A DNA stretch of 64,000 nt, taken from the NCBI RefSeq assembly GCF_000718025.1, contig NZ_JODS01000016.1, positions 1-64,000 on the forward strand, in the 5' to 3' direction. Under the pieces are notes generated by a model. It was not told where the DNA came from and made no database searches. It saw only the letters and a program-made list of their open reading frames with translations. Of this stretch, positions 24,045 through 32,931 are shown in pieces (position 1 is the stretch's first letter; each line of letters starts with the position of its first letter). Origin of the DNA: Kitasatospora purpeofusca (GTDB lineage: Bacteria; Actinomycetota; Actinomycetes; Streptomycetales; Streptomycetaceae). The translations under genes were made by a program, and so were the position numbers.

Positions 24045-24745
24045 CTCGTGCTCGCGACCGTCAGAAGCAGCAGCCGTTCCGGATCGTCGACCAAGTACAT
24101 GTGGCCGCCGGGGAGTTCGCGGTAGGAGAACGGGCCGCTCGTCGTCCCGGCCCACTGTTCGGCCTGGGCACGGGAGACGAGTTCGTCCCGCTCGCCGCGC
24201 AGGGCGGTGACCGGTACGGAGAGCGCCTCGGTGCCGATCGGCCGGTAGTTCTCGTGCAGTTCGACGTCGGCGCGGAGGATCGGGAGCAGGACCTCGACGA
24301 GTTCGGGGTCGTCGAAGGCCGCGTGCCGGTAGCCGGCGAACCTCTGCACCCCGGCGATGAACTCCTCGTCGGCCAGGCCGGTGGCCCGCTCGGTCCGCCC
24401 GTCGTGCGGGCCCGGCGATCCACTGACGAACAGGTGGCGCAGTCCGGGGTGGCCGATCCGCTCGAGTTCCCTGGCGATCTCGTAGGCGAGCACCGCGCCG
24501 AGGCTGTGCCCGAACAGGGCGAGGTCCGCCCGGTCCCCGGCGTCGGCCAGGATCCTCGGTGTCAGCTCGGCGACGGCGTCGGCGACCCCGGTGAACGGGT
24601 CGTCCAGGAATCGTTCCTCGCGCCCCGGCAACTGGACCGGGAGCAGCGTCACATCCGGTATTCCCAGCTTTTCCCATTCCCGGAAGAAACCGGCGCCACT
24701 GCCCGCGAAAGGCAGGCAGGCGAGAACCGTCGGTTGTGCACTCAT
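24041..24745 (-). CDS. Type II thioesterase (first copy)
   Basis: 234 aa alpha/beta hydrolase of the GrsT/RifR type that unloads misprimed carrier proteins. Conserved blocks: ACLPFAGSGAGFFREW, QLPGREERFLD, nucleophile motif FGHSLGAVLAYEIAREL (Ser about residue 100), and the C-terminal His in LPGGHMYLVD. ATG 24745 has AAGGATGAG upstream. It is the first gene of a minus-strand operon running into the SDR and NRPS 1. A second, related thioesterase lies on the other strand at 28001-28750; two such editing enzymes in one cluster suggest frequent stalling or two assembly branches. Confidence 0.93.
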   Translation of the reverse strand: MSAQPTVLACLPFAGSGAGFFREWEKLGIPDVTLLPVQLPGREERFLDDPFTGVADAVAELTPRILADAGDRADLALFGHSLGAVLAYEIARELERIGHPGLRHLFVSGSPGPHDGRTERATGLADEEFIAGVQRFAGYRHAAFDDPELVEVLLPILRADVELHENYRPIGTEALSVPVTALRGERDELVSRAQAEQWAGTTSGPFSYRELPGGHMYLVDDPERLLLLTVASTR

Positions 24746-25384
24746 GGGCCCTCATCCTTCTTCGTCATTCACGAAGTTTCCTGATAACCAAGTCCCGGTG
24801 CCGCCCGGCAGCGTAACCCACGGACGGCTCCACCGACCACGATCCGCAGGTGCCGGTGGCCGGTATTCGACGGCAGCTGTCGGTCCGCGGCGCCCGGTCG
24901 GGGGTTCGCCGAACGGACTGCCGGTTCGGCGCCGCCGGCACTCGGGCTACCCATCACCCGGCCCCCCGCAAACCTCGGCTCCCGTCCGTGTGTTCACCTG
25001 GGATCACCACTTGTTGGAGTGTCGACGAACCGCCCCCCGCGCCGTCCGGCCCGGCGTTCGCCCAGCTCGGTCCTTCCGTCCGGGAGGTCCGCGTCCGGAG
25101 CACGGTGTCTCACGTGGTGCCCGGCCCTCCGCCGCCCACCGCCCGGCAGGAAATACAGAGTGGCCGGCCGAATCCTCCCCGCCGCTGCTCCGATCCACCG
25201 CAGAGTTACAGTCGGAGGCACCACATGAGACATTGTCAAATACGTGATGGGACGGCGGACAAACGGTGATGGAGCTTGTTCCGGCCGGAGTCGACGTGCT
25301 TATACTCGCGGTTATGGTGGATCACCACGGAGTGCATCGGGAAAGCTTCCAGGGTTTACGGGATTTATCGGACCGGGTGGTGTG
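24746..25384. other. Divergent promoter region of the NRPS/PKS locus
   Basis: About 640 bases separate the thioesterase start (minus strand) from the leader ORF and PKS gene (plus strand). The right-hand third is the most A/T-rich stretch in the locus (TTATACTCGCGGTTATGG and GGGATTTATC near 25290-25370), as expected of a promoter. No gene is supported here and no clear operator was picked out. Confidence 0.5.
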
Positions 25385-25453
25385 ATGACTTCTTCGCGCT
25401 GGGCGATATTCACTGATCATGAAAACGGGTACGGCCGGAGTGTGAGGCGATGA
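25385..25453 (+). CDS. 22-aa leader ORF coupled to the PKS gene
   Basis: ATG 25385 opens a 22-codon frame (MTSSRWAIFTDHENGYGR, then SVRR) whose TGA overlaps the ATG of the PKS gene (ATGA, 25450-25453). The PKS start itself has only a weak ribosome site, so translational coupling through this leader is plausible. It does not resemble MbtH or any known peptide. It could also be a chance frame; the exact stop-start overlap is the main argument for it. Confidence 0.4.
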   Translation: MTSSRWAIFTDHENGYGRSVRR

Positions 25454-28008
25454 GCATCCACCAGCCCCCGGTCACCCGGACCGAGCGGATACTCGCCGAG
25501 ATCTGGTGCGATGTGCTCGAACTCGACGAGGTCGGCGTACTCGACAACTTCTTCGAAGTCGGCGGTTACTCGATGCTCATGCAGCTGGTGCGGGCGCAGA
25601 TCGCGGAACGCACGGGTGTCCGTCCGACCTTGCCCGAACTGTTCATCCACTCCACGATCCGGTCGTGCGCCGCTTTCCTCGACGGATCGGCCCCGGGCGG
25701 CACGGCGAAGGTTGGCACGGCAGCCGCCAGTACGACCAGCCGGCAGGACAACGGCCTCGTGGCAGAAGGCAGTTCGGACCGCGATACGGTCCGGGGGGAG
25801 GTCCGTGACACGGACATCGCCGTCATCGGCCTCGCCTGCCGCTTCCCGGACGCGGTCGACGCCGACCAGTTCTGGGACAACCTGGTGTCCGGCGTGGACA
25901 GCATCAGCCGGTTCCCCCCGAAGAGCATCCCCGGCCCCGGCGGAGGCAAGCGCGAGTACGTGCCCGCGCGTGGCCTGCTGCGGGAGCCGGAGTGGTTCGA
26001 CGCGGGCTACTTCGGCTACACCCCGCGCGAGGCCCTGCTCACCGACCCCCAGCACCGGGTCCTGCTGGAGTGCGCGGTGGAGGCGATCGAGGGCGCCGGC
26101 TACGACCCGGACCGGTTCCCGGGCCTGATCGGCATCTACGCCGGGTGCAGCCTGTCCTCCTACACGGAGACCCTCCGCGCCAGGCAGCGGGAGGACCAGT
26201 CGATCACCACCTGGGACATCCTGATGGGCACCACCAGCGACTACCTGGCCAGTCGCATCGCCTACAAGCTGGGGCTGCGCGGGCCGACCGCCAACGTCCA
26301 AGCGGCGTGTGCCACTTCGCTGTACGCGGTGCACTTTGCCGCGCGTGCCCTGCTCGCCGGGGAGTGCGATCTCGCGCTGGCGGGCGGCAGTTCGGTGCGG
26401 CTGCCGGCCGAGCTGGACAACTACCGGGTGGGCGGGATCACTTCGCCGTCCGGCGTCTGCAGCCCGTTCGACACATCCGCGGACGGGGTGGTCGGCGGCC
26501 AGGGGTGCGGGATCACCGTACTGAAGCGGCTGTCCGAGGCGATCGCCGACGGCGACCACATCCATGCGGTGCTGCGCGGCTCCGCGGTGAACAACGACGG
26601 CAGGGACCGTGCGGGGTTCACCGCGCCGGGAGTCCGGGGCCAGGTCGAGGTGGTCAGGGCGGCTCAGCGCGCCGCGGGCGTCACGCCCTCGTCCATCACC
26701 TACCTCGAGGCGCACGGCACCGGCACCCGGGTCGGGGACCCGATCGAGGTCGCCGGGCTGAACCAGGCGTTCGACGACGGGCAGCCCCGCGAGGAGCCGT
26801 GCCTGCTCGGCTCGGTGAAGGGCAACATCGGGCACCTCGACGCCGCCGCCGGCATCGCCGGGTTCATCAAGACGGTGCTCGCCGTGGAACGCGGCACCGT
26901 CCCGCCGAGCCTGCACTACTCCGTGCCGAACCCGGACATCGACTTCGCGGCGGGCCCGTTCGTCGTGGTCACCGAGCCCACACCGTGGGCGCCCGTCGGG
27001 CAGCCGCGCCGGGCCGGTCTCACCGCCCGCGGGCTGGGCGGCAACAACGCGCACATCGTGCTGGAGCAGCCGCCCGCACCGCTGCCGCGTGCCGGGGCCG
27101 ATGACCACCAGCTGCTGGTGCTGTCCGCGCACACCCCGGCCGCGCTGGACGAGCTGACGGCCCGGGTGGCCGGCCGGCTGGCCGACCGTCCGGACCTCGA
27201 ACTGCGGGACGTGGCCTGGACCCTGCAGGTCGGCAGGCGGCTGCACGGGTACCGCCGGTTCGCGGTGGTGCGCGACCGGCAGGACGCCCTGCGGGTGCTC
27301 GGCGGGGGCGCCCCGGAGCGGCTGGTCGACGGTGACCACGCCAGGGACGGACGGGCCGTGGCACTGGTGCTGCCGCGGACGGCCGACGCCGAGCGGGTGC
27401 GGCACTGGCAGGCCCTCGGCCCGGCCCCGGACCTCACACTGGGCCCGGACAGCGACGAGGCCGCGATCGGCTCCGCACTCGACACCCCCGGCCGGGTGTT
27501 CCTCGACCTCGGCGACCCGGGGACGGCCGCAAGGCTGAGGGAGCACCCGCGGTGGACGCCTGAGCACCTCGTCGTCCCGGTCACCGACCCCTTGGCGGCA
27601 CTCGGTGAACTGTGGCTCGCCGGGCTGCCGATCGACTGGGCCGCGGCCCGCACGGAGCCGGCGCGAAGGGTTCCCCTGCCCGGCTATCCGTTCCAGCGGC
27701 AGCCCTACCTGCTGGAGGCGGGGCCCGTCGTGCAGCCGTCCCCGTCCGCCCCCGAGGCCGGGCCGAACACCGAGCGGACGGTGTCGATGCTGTTCACCGA
27801 GATGCTCGGACTGCCGGAGGTCGACCCGGAGGACAGCTTCTTCGACCTCGGCGGGGACTCGCTGGTCGCGAACGAGCTGATGGGCAGGCTCGAACAGCTG
27901 CTGCCGGTGCGGCTGGAGGTGCGGGCGATGTACGACGCGCCGTCGGTACGGGAGTTCACCGCCCTGGTCGAGGAGCAGCTGCGCGACGCGGCGGTGCGCC
28001 ATGACTGA
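25450..28008 (+). CDS. AT-less hybrid PKS: PCP - KS - (no AT) - ACP
   Basis: 852 aa. Residues about 10-75 are a carrier domain with VGGYSML (Ser 41). Residues about 115-540 are a ketosynthase with an intact triad: Cys 287 (QAACATSLYAV, instead of the usual TACSSSL), His 422 (EAHGTGT) and His 462 (NIGHLDAAAG). What follows is a KS-AT linker, then at once the post-AT linker (LPGYPFQRQPYLLE); the 300-residue acyltransferase is missing. Residues about 775-845 are an ACP with LGGDSLVAN (Ser 804). No KR, DH or TE is present. The logic is that an aminoacyl or peptidyl thioester on the first carrier is extended by one malonyl-type unit loaded in trans. No acyltransferase gene is seen nearby. Its stop overlaps the next thioesterase by 8 bases. 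Confidence 0.92.
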   Translation: MSIHQPPVTRTERILAEIWCDVLELDEVGVLDNFFEVGGYSMLMQLVRAQIAERTGVRPTLPELFIHSTIRSCAAFLDGSAPGGTAKVGTAAASTTSRQDNGLVAEGSSDRDTVRGEVRDTDIAVIGLACRFPDAVDADQFWDNLVSGVDSISRFPPKSIPGPGGGKREYVPARGLLREPEWFDAGYFGYTPREALLTDPQHRVLLECAVEAIEGAGYDPDRFPGLIGIYAGCSLSSYTETLRARQREDQSITTWDILMGTTSDYLASRIAYKLGLRGPTANVQAACATSLYAVHFAARALLAGECDLALAGGSSVRLPAELDNYRVGGITSPSGVCSPFDTSADGVVGGQGCGITVLKRLSEAIADGDHIHAVLRGSAVNNDGRDRAGFTAPGVRGQVEVVRAAQRAAGVTPSSITYLEAHGTGTRVGDPIEVAGLNQAFDDGQPREEPCLLGSVKGNIGHLDAAAGIAGFIKTVLAVERGTVPPSLHYSVPNPDIDFAAGPFVVVTEPTPWAPVGQPRRAGLTARGLGGNNAHIVLEQPPAPLPRAGADDHQLLVLSAHTPAALDELTARVAGRLADRPDLELRDVAWTLQVGRRLHGYRRFAVVRDRQDALRVLGGGAPERLVDGDHARDGRAVALVLPRTADAERVRHWQALGPAPDLTLGPDSDEAAIGSALDTPGRVFLDLGDPGTAARLREHPRWTPEHLVVPVTDPLAALGELWLAGLPIDWAAARTEPARRVPLPGYPFQRQPYLLEAGPVVQPSPSAPEAGPNTERTVSMLFTEMLGLPEVDPEDSFFDLGGDSLVANELMGRLEQLLPVRLEVRAMYDAPSVREFTALVEEQLRDAAVRHD

Positions 28009-28750
28009 GGTCCGGGTGATCGAGCGACCCGCGCCGGCCACCGCCGTCGCCACCCTGTACTGCTTCCCGCACGCGGGCGGCGCGGCGGGGGAGTACGCGC
28101 GCTGGGCGGCCTACACGCCCGGCCTGCGGCTGGTGGCCGTCCAGCCGCCGGGCCGGGCGCACAACCTCGGCGCGGAGGCGTTCACCGCGATGCCGGAGCT
28201 GGTGCGGGAGATCCTCGCGAAGGTGCGGTTCACCCCGCCGTTCGCCCTGTTCGGCCACAGCCTCGGCGCGCTCGTCGCGTTCGAGGTGGCCCGAGCTCTC
28301 GGCACGAGCCCGGCCCGGCTCTTCGTCTCGTCCTGTCCGGCGCCGCCGTTGTCCGTGTCGGATCCGCCGCTGCACCTGTTGGACGATGCCGGGCTGCACG
28401 CCGAGATCGAACGGCGCTGGGGCCCGCTGCCCGCGGCCACCGGGGCCGACCGGGACCTGCTCGCCGCCGCGCTGGCCTGCTACCGCGCGGACCTCCAGGT
28501 GCTGGAGACCTACGAGCACGTGCCCGGCCCCCGGCTGCGGTGCCCCGTCACCGCGCTCGCCGGCGCGGAGGAGCCGAAGGGCCAGCAGTGGACGGCGGGC
28601 TGGCGGGACCTCACCGACGGAGCCTTCGCCTCGCACGAGCGCGCGGGAGGTCACTTCCACACCCGGGACGACCTCGACGGCCTCGGCCGGCTGCTCGGCG
28701 ACACGGTGCGCGCCGACCTGATCCGGACCGAGCGGAGCACGGCCAGGTGA
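28001..28750 (+). CDS. Type II thioesterase (second copy)
   Basis: 249 aa, same family as the minus-strand copy but clearly diverged. Blocks: LYCFPHAGGAAGEYARW, VQPPGRAHN, nucleophile FGHSLGALVAFEVARALG, and the C-terminal His in AGGHFHTRDD. It starts 8 bases inside the PKS gene and so is coupled to it. The likely job is hydrolysing aberrant acyl groups from the PKS carriers, or possibly releasing the final product, since no integral TE domain exists in the cluster. Confidence 0.92.
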   Translation: MTEVRVIERPAPATAVATLYCFPHAGGAAGEYARWAAYTPGLRLVAVQPPGRAHNLGAEAFTAMPELVREILAKVRFTPPFALFGHSLGALVAFEVARALGTSPARLFVSSCPAPPLSVSDPPLHLLDDAGLHAEIERRWGPLPAATGADRDLLAAALACYRADLQVLETYEHVPGPRLRCPVTALAGAEEPKGQQWTAGWRDLTDGAFASHERAGGHFHTRDDLDGLGRLLGDTVRADLIRTERSTAR

Positions 28751-28819
28751 GAGCGGCGCGGCCCCGCGCGGCTTGTCGACAGGAATTCGGATGTGGGACG
28801 ACACCATGGAGGCAGAGCC

Positions 28820-30055
28820 GTGCACCGGAGCATCACCAGGACCTACCTCAAGCACTACGCGAACGTCCACCGGGGAGCCGCCGGGCTGATGCCGCTGACC
28901 GGCGCGCAGCGGAGGTTCCACCACACCAGGTCCGCCGATCCGCACGAACGGGTGCGGATCCTGCCGGTCTTCCTGGAGTTCCCGCCCGGCCTGCTGGACA
29001 CCGGGCGGCTGGAGCGGGCCGCCCGGTCGGTCCTGCGGCGGCACCCGGCCCTGCGCGGGGCGGCGGACATGGTCGACGGGGTGCCGCTGCTGCGGATCGG
29101 CCCGGTCCCCGAGGGGCCGCTCGTGCGGGAGACCGCGGCCCCCGACGCCGACGCCGCCGCGTGGGCGGCGCTGGACGACCGGTCCGCCGGGCAGGGCCCG
29201 TTCCGGGTGGTCCTGGCCAGGGACGAGCGGCGGGACCTGCTCGCCATCGGGTTCGACCACCTGGTCTGCGACGGCGAGTCCACCGGCCTGGTGCTGGAGG
29301 AGCTGATGTCCGCCTACCGGAGCGGGGAGGAGGTGCCGGAGTCCGCGGCCGCCGCCGAACTGTCCCGCTACCGGGAGGCGGTGGAGCGGCAGTTGGAGCG
29401 CGAGCACGAGGCCAGCGGGCCGGAGGCGCTGGCGCACTGGACCTCCCGGGTGCGCGACGCCGGGCCCGGCCGCTGGGGCCGGGAGCCGGGCGAACGCGGC
29501 GGGCAGGCCACGGCCTGGCAGCGCGTCGCACTGCCGGGGGCGGCCACGGACCGGCCCTTCCCGGCGCTGCTGGCCGCCTGCCACACGGCGCTGACCCGGA
29601 CACCGGGCACCGCGCCGGTCGCCTACACCTGGGGAAGCCCCGACGGGGCGGGTGTGGTCGGCTGCTTCATCAACACGGTGCTGGCCAACCCGCAGGGCGA
29701 TGGCGTCCGCGAGGCTTGGTGGGAGGACCTCGAATTCGTCGACACCCCGTTCGACGAGGTCGTCCGGGCCGCCAGGGCGAGCCGCGCGCCGTGGACCGGC
29801 CACCTCGACCTCGTACTGACCCTCGTCGACCTCACCCGCCGTCCGGCACCGGTGCTGGACGGCGTGCCCGGCCGGTTCAGGTACCCGCCGGGCCACCGGA
29901 TGGAGGACCCGGTGATCGTGACCGCCGTCCACGAAGGGACGGAGCTGTCGCTGCGCATCGACCACGATCCGCTGATCGTCCCCGGCGCCGACGCCACCGC
30001 GATCGCCGAGGCGCTCGGCGCGTCCTTCACGGAGGTCGGCCGTGTCGCGGGCTGA
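28820..30055 (+). CDS. Free-standing condensation-domain enzyme
   Basis: 411 aa single condensation-like domain without carrier or adenylation parts. It opens with MPLTGAQRRFHHTRSADP, close to the C1 motif. The active-site motif reads FDHLVCDGEST: the catalytic second His (147) and structural Asp (151) of HHxxxDG are kept, while the first His is Asp. Further on, AYTWGSPDGAGVVGCFINTVL matches the C5 region. It should form an amide or ester between carrier-bound groups or a carrier-bound and a free substrate. GTG 28820 with GGAGG 7 bases upstream. The regulator gene overlaps its 3' end. Confidence 0.85.
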   Translation: MHRSITRTYLKHYANVHRGAAGLMPLTGAQRRFHHTRSADPHERVRILPVFLEFPPGLLDTGRLERAARSVLRRHPALRGAADMVDGVPLLRIGPVPEGPLVRETAAPDADAAAWAALDDRSAGQGPFRVVLARDERRDLLAIGFDHLVCDGESTGLVLEELMSAYRSGEEVPESAAAAELSRYREAVERQLEREHEASGPEALAHWTSRVRDAGPGRWGREPGERGGQATAWQRVALPGAATDRPFPALLAACHTALTRTPGTAPVAYTWGSPDGAGVVGCFINTVLANPQGDGVREAWWEDLEFVDTPFDEVVRAARASRAPWTGHLDLVLTLVDLTRRPAPVLDGVPGRFRYPPGHRMEDPVIVTAVHEGTELSLRIDHDPLIVPGADATAIAEALGASFTEVGRVAG

Positions 30056-30806
30056 ACCCGCCGCCCGCTCGGTGCTGATCAGCCTCGACGGGCGGTCACC
30101 GGCCGTGGAACTGCCCGACGGCGACAGCGTGTGCTTCGGCTGGCGGGCCGGGGAGATCACCCTCGGCACCGACCGGGCGCTGACCGCCGGCCGGATCGAC
30201 GCGTTCGGCGACTACTGGCTGATGTCGAACTGCGGTGCGGCGGGCACCTACTGCGTGGAGAACCTGGAGGGGGCGGGGGAGTACGTGAAGGTGCGGGCCG
30301 GCCGGGCCGGGGTGCCGATCCCCTTCGAGCTCAGCCGGGTGACGCTGACCGTGGGCGCCGGGAGCAACAGCTTCACGGTCTACGCCCCGGAAGCCCCGGA
30401 AGCCGCGGAACACCGGACCGCCGTCGAGCCGGACGGCGGCGCGCTCCCGCTGCTGGACGAGGAGAGCCGGTACTTCCAGGTGCTGGTCTGCCTGTGCGAA
30501 CCGAGACTGCGGGACTGCGGCGCGGCGGCGGTGCCGACCCCGGCACAGGTATCGGCCCGGCTGTCCGCCGCCGGTGCGCCGCTCGGCCGCTCGGCGGTCA
30601 ACTACCACATCGACTACCTGGTCAAGAAGCTCGGGACCACGGCCCCGCGCGGGATGACCCGGGCGTGGAAGCGGGACACGGTGGTGACGCTGGCGCTGAA
30701 GTTCGACCTGGTGCGCCCGGAACATCTCGGCCTCATTCCCGGGCGGGTGCCGGCGCGGGTTCCGGGACGCTTCGCGGAGGGTGGCCGTCCGGCGCTCCAC
30801 GTCTGA
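30042..30806 (+). CDS. FHA-like / winged-helix pathway regulator
   Basis: 254 aa. The N-terminal half (residues about 10-115) resembles atypical FHA-like domains of streptomycete regulators: ITLGTDRALTAGRIDAF, DYWLMSNCGAAGTYCVEN and AGEYVKVRAGRAGVPIPFE. The C-terminal half (about 140-225) is a winged-helix-like unit with YFQVLVCLCEPRLRD and LGRSAVNYHIDYLVKKLG. Related proteins sit inside lanthipeptide, NRPS and PKS clusters as probable pathway regulators. The phospho-binding Arg/Ser/His pattern of a classic FHA domain is not evident. It overlaps the condensation gene by 14 bases, starting at GTG 30042 with GGAGG upstream, so it is made together with the biosynthetic enzymes. Confidence 0.75.
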   Translation: MSRAEPAARSVLISLDGRSPAVELPDGDSVCFGWRAGEITLGTDRALTAGRIDAFGDYWLMSNCGAAGTYCVENLEGAGEYVKVRAGRAGVPIPFELSRVTLTVGAGSNSFTVYAPEAPEAAEHRTAVEPDGGALPLLDEESRYFQVLVCLCEPRLRDCGAAAVPTPAQVSARLSAAGAPLGRSAVNYHIDYLVKKLGTTAPRGMTRAWKRDTVVTLALKFDLVRPEHLGLIPGRVPARVPGRFAEGGRPALHV

Positions 30807-30837
30807 CGGTGCGGCCCTGATCGCTCACCGGCCCGGC

Positions 30838-32592
30838 TCACCGGCCCCCGGCGGCGGCGACGATCCTCGTGACCTCCTCAGTGAAGTCACCCAGGGTCGT
30901 CTTCTCGAACATGATCCGCGGGGGCACGCGGTGGCCGAGCTCCTTGCGGATCCGGCCGACCGCCTGGACCGCGAGCAGCGAGTGCCCGCCGCGCTCGAAG
31001 AAGTCGTCGTCCTCCCGCAGTTCGATCCCGCCGAGGAGTTGGGACCACACACGTCGGACCACCTCCCGCACCGGGTCGCCGTCCTCGGCGGGTGCGGGGC
31101 CGTCCGCGCTCTCCGCGCCGTCCGCCGCTTCGGCGCCGTGCGCGGCGTGCAGGGCGCGCAGGGCCGCGAGATCCACCTTCCCCCGCTCGGTCACCGGCAG
31201 CCGGTCCACGAACACGATCACGTTCGGGACCATGTGGCCGGGCAGCCGGCCCCGCAGGTGGGCGTGGATCCCGTCCGCCGAGCGCCGGTCCGGCGCGGCC
31301 ACCACGAACCCGGCGAGCGCGTGGCCCTGGGGCAGGACCGCGCAGTCCTGGACGTCGGGATGCGCGCGCAGGGCGGACGCCACCTCCCCGATCTCTACCC
31401 GGTGTCCGTTGACCTGCACCTGGTCGTCGTCCCGGCCGAGGAACTCCAGCGCGCCCGCGGCCGTCGTCCGGACCCGGTCGCCGGAGCGGAACACCCGGCC
31501 GAGGCCGGGCAATTGGACGAAACGCTGCTCCGTGAGCACGGTGTCGCCGAGGTAGCCGCGCGCCACGCAGGCGCCGCCGATCAGCAGCTCCCCGTCGGGC
31601 GAGACATGCAGCTCCGCCCCGGTGACGCCCTGGCCGATCGGTACGTCCGGCCCGGTGTCGGTCCCGGCGTCGAACTCGTGGTAACTGACCGCCACGGCCG
31701 CCTCGGTGGGCCCGTACCGGTTGAACAGCCTCACGTCGGGCAGCAGTTCGACGATACGGCGTGCCACGGGGGTCGGCAGCCGGTCCCCGCCGCTGATCAG
31801 GTAGCGCAGGCCGGTCGCCTTCCGGAACTCCGGCTCGTCGAGCAGCAACGACAGCATCGCCGGGGGGAGTCGGACCGCGGTGATCCCGTGCTCGACGAGG
31901 GCGGTGGCGATGGCGAGCGGGTCCTGGTGGTCGCCCTCGGCGAGCGAGACCACCGTGGCGCCCGCAGCGAGCGGCCAGAAGAAGTCGGTGAGCGAGGCGT
32001 CGAAGGTGTAGGGCGCCACCTGCAACACCCGGTCGCCGACTCCGAGCGGCAGCCGCTCGGCGAGCCACTCCAGGTGCGGGGCGAGGTTGCGGTGCTCGAC
32101 CACAACGCCCTTGGGAGTGCCGGACGATCCGGAGGTGTAGAGGACGTAGGCGGGATCGTCGGGGGCGACGACGGTCGTCGGCCCGGCCTCCCGTAACCCA
32201 TCGCCCTCCGTGTCGACGCCGAGCGTGCGGATGCCGCTGCTGTCCCCGAACCGGGCCGCGGTCGCGTCGTGCACCAGCACCGCGGCCGGTGCGCAGCCCG
32301 CGAGGATCCGTGCCAGCCGAGGAGCCGGTTCCTGCAGACCGAGCGGTACGAACGCCGCACCCGCGCGCAGGACACCGAGTACGGCGACCGCCATGTCGGC
32401 CCCGCGCTCCAGGAACAACGCGACCCGCGTGCCGGGTCCGGCTCCGGCGTCGACCAGGCGCCTCGCGAGCCGACCGGACTGCTCGGCCAACTCCCGGTGG
32501 CTCAGCGGCCGTCCGGCACTGTCGAGCCAGGCCGTGGCCGCCGGTGGCGCGCCTTCGAGAACCCGGGTGTGCAACAGGTCGTGGTCCGACAT
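30838..32592 (-). CDS. NRPS 2: adenylation - PCP
   Basis: 584 aa from ATG 32592. Adenylation motifs: YTSGSSGTPKGVVVEH (about residue 150), FDASLTDFFWPL, NRYGPTEAAVAVS, FRSGDRVR, and RGKVDLAAL carrying the A10 Lys. Hand-read specificity residues are D-A-T-R-I-G-R-V-A-K, which I match to no standard code; Thr then a basic residue at the third and fourth places recalls Asp/Asn codes, so an acidic or carboxamide substrate is a guess. A short Ala/Glu linker leads to a PCP with ERGGHSLLAV (Ser about 534). There is no condensation domain. One in-frame TTA codon (32196-32194) is present. It is transcribed away from the PCP-C gene. Confidence 0.92.
   Translation of the reverse strand: MSDHDLLHTRVLEGAPPAATAWLDSAGRPLSHRELAEQSGRLARRLVDAGAGPGTRVALFLERGADMAVAVLGVLRAGAAFVPLGLQEPAPRLARILAGCAPAAVLVHDATAARFGDSSGIRTLGVDTEGDGLREAGPTTVVAPDDPAYVLYTSGSSGTPKGVVVEHRNLAPHLEWLAERLPLGVGDRVLQVAPYTFDASLTDFFWPLAAGATVVSLAEGDHQDPLAIATALVEHGITAVRLPPAMLSLLLDEPEFRKATGLRYLISGGDRLPTPVARRIVELLPDVRLFNRYGPTEAAVAVSYHEFDAGTDTGPDVPIGQGVTGAELHVSPDGELLIGGACVARGYLGDTVLTEQRFVQLPGLGRVFRSGDRVRTTAAGALEFLGRDDDQVQVNGHRVEIGEVASALRAHPDVQDCAVLPQGHALAGFVVAAPDRRSADGIHAHLRGRLPGHMVPNVIVFVDRLPVTERGKVDLAALRALHAAHGAEAADGAESADGPAPAEDGDPVREVVRRVWSQLLGGIELREDDDFFERGGHSLLAVQAVGRIRKELGHRVPPRIMFEKTTLGDFTEEVTRIVAAAGGR
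32194..32196 (-). promoter_or_regulatory. TTA (bldA) codon in NRPS 2
   Basis: The Leu codon of the GDGLREAG segment is TTA. Together with the TTA near the start of the exporter, it points to bldA-dependent expression of this locus. Confidence 0.85.
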
Positions 32593-32931
32593 CCTCGTCC
32601 CCCCGCGGTCGGGTCGCTCACAGAGGTCCGATCCGATCACGGCTCCGGGGCCGCGTCATCCTGTCGAACGTCAGGGGTGGTCGACTGCCGGCCAGGTATC
32701 GCTCAGCCGCTGTCGCGTCCCGGTCAGGACGGTAGCCTGGCCGGAGGACGGGCAGACGCCCCGCACCGCCGCACCGGCCCGTACCACTGCACCGGCCCGC
32801 GCCTCCGCACCGCGGCCGGGATCCCCGTGCGGGGCCGCGTGCGCCGCCGGACCGGTCGCCGGACCTACCGGTGAACGGATCGATCGCCCGCACAGGTCTC
32901 TCACACCGCGAGATGAGGGGACGCCACACCC
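32593..32931. other. Divergent promoter region between NRPS 2 and the PCP-C gene
   Basis: 339 bases between two divergent starts. It must hold promoters for both genes. I see no gene, no clear operator and only mildly repetitive GC-rich sequence (CACCGGCCCG repeated near 32770-32810). Confidence 0.5.

Noticed and set aside
25385..25453. Leader ORF as an MbtH-like protein or RiPP precursor.
   Set aside because: It is only 22 residues, lacks MbtH residues, and no RiPP maturation enzyme is nearby.
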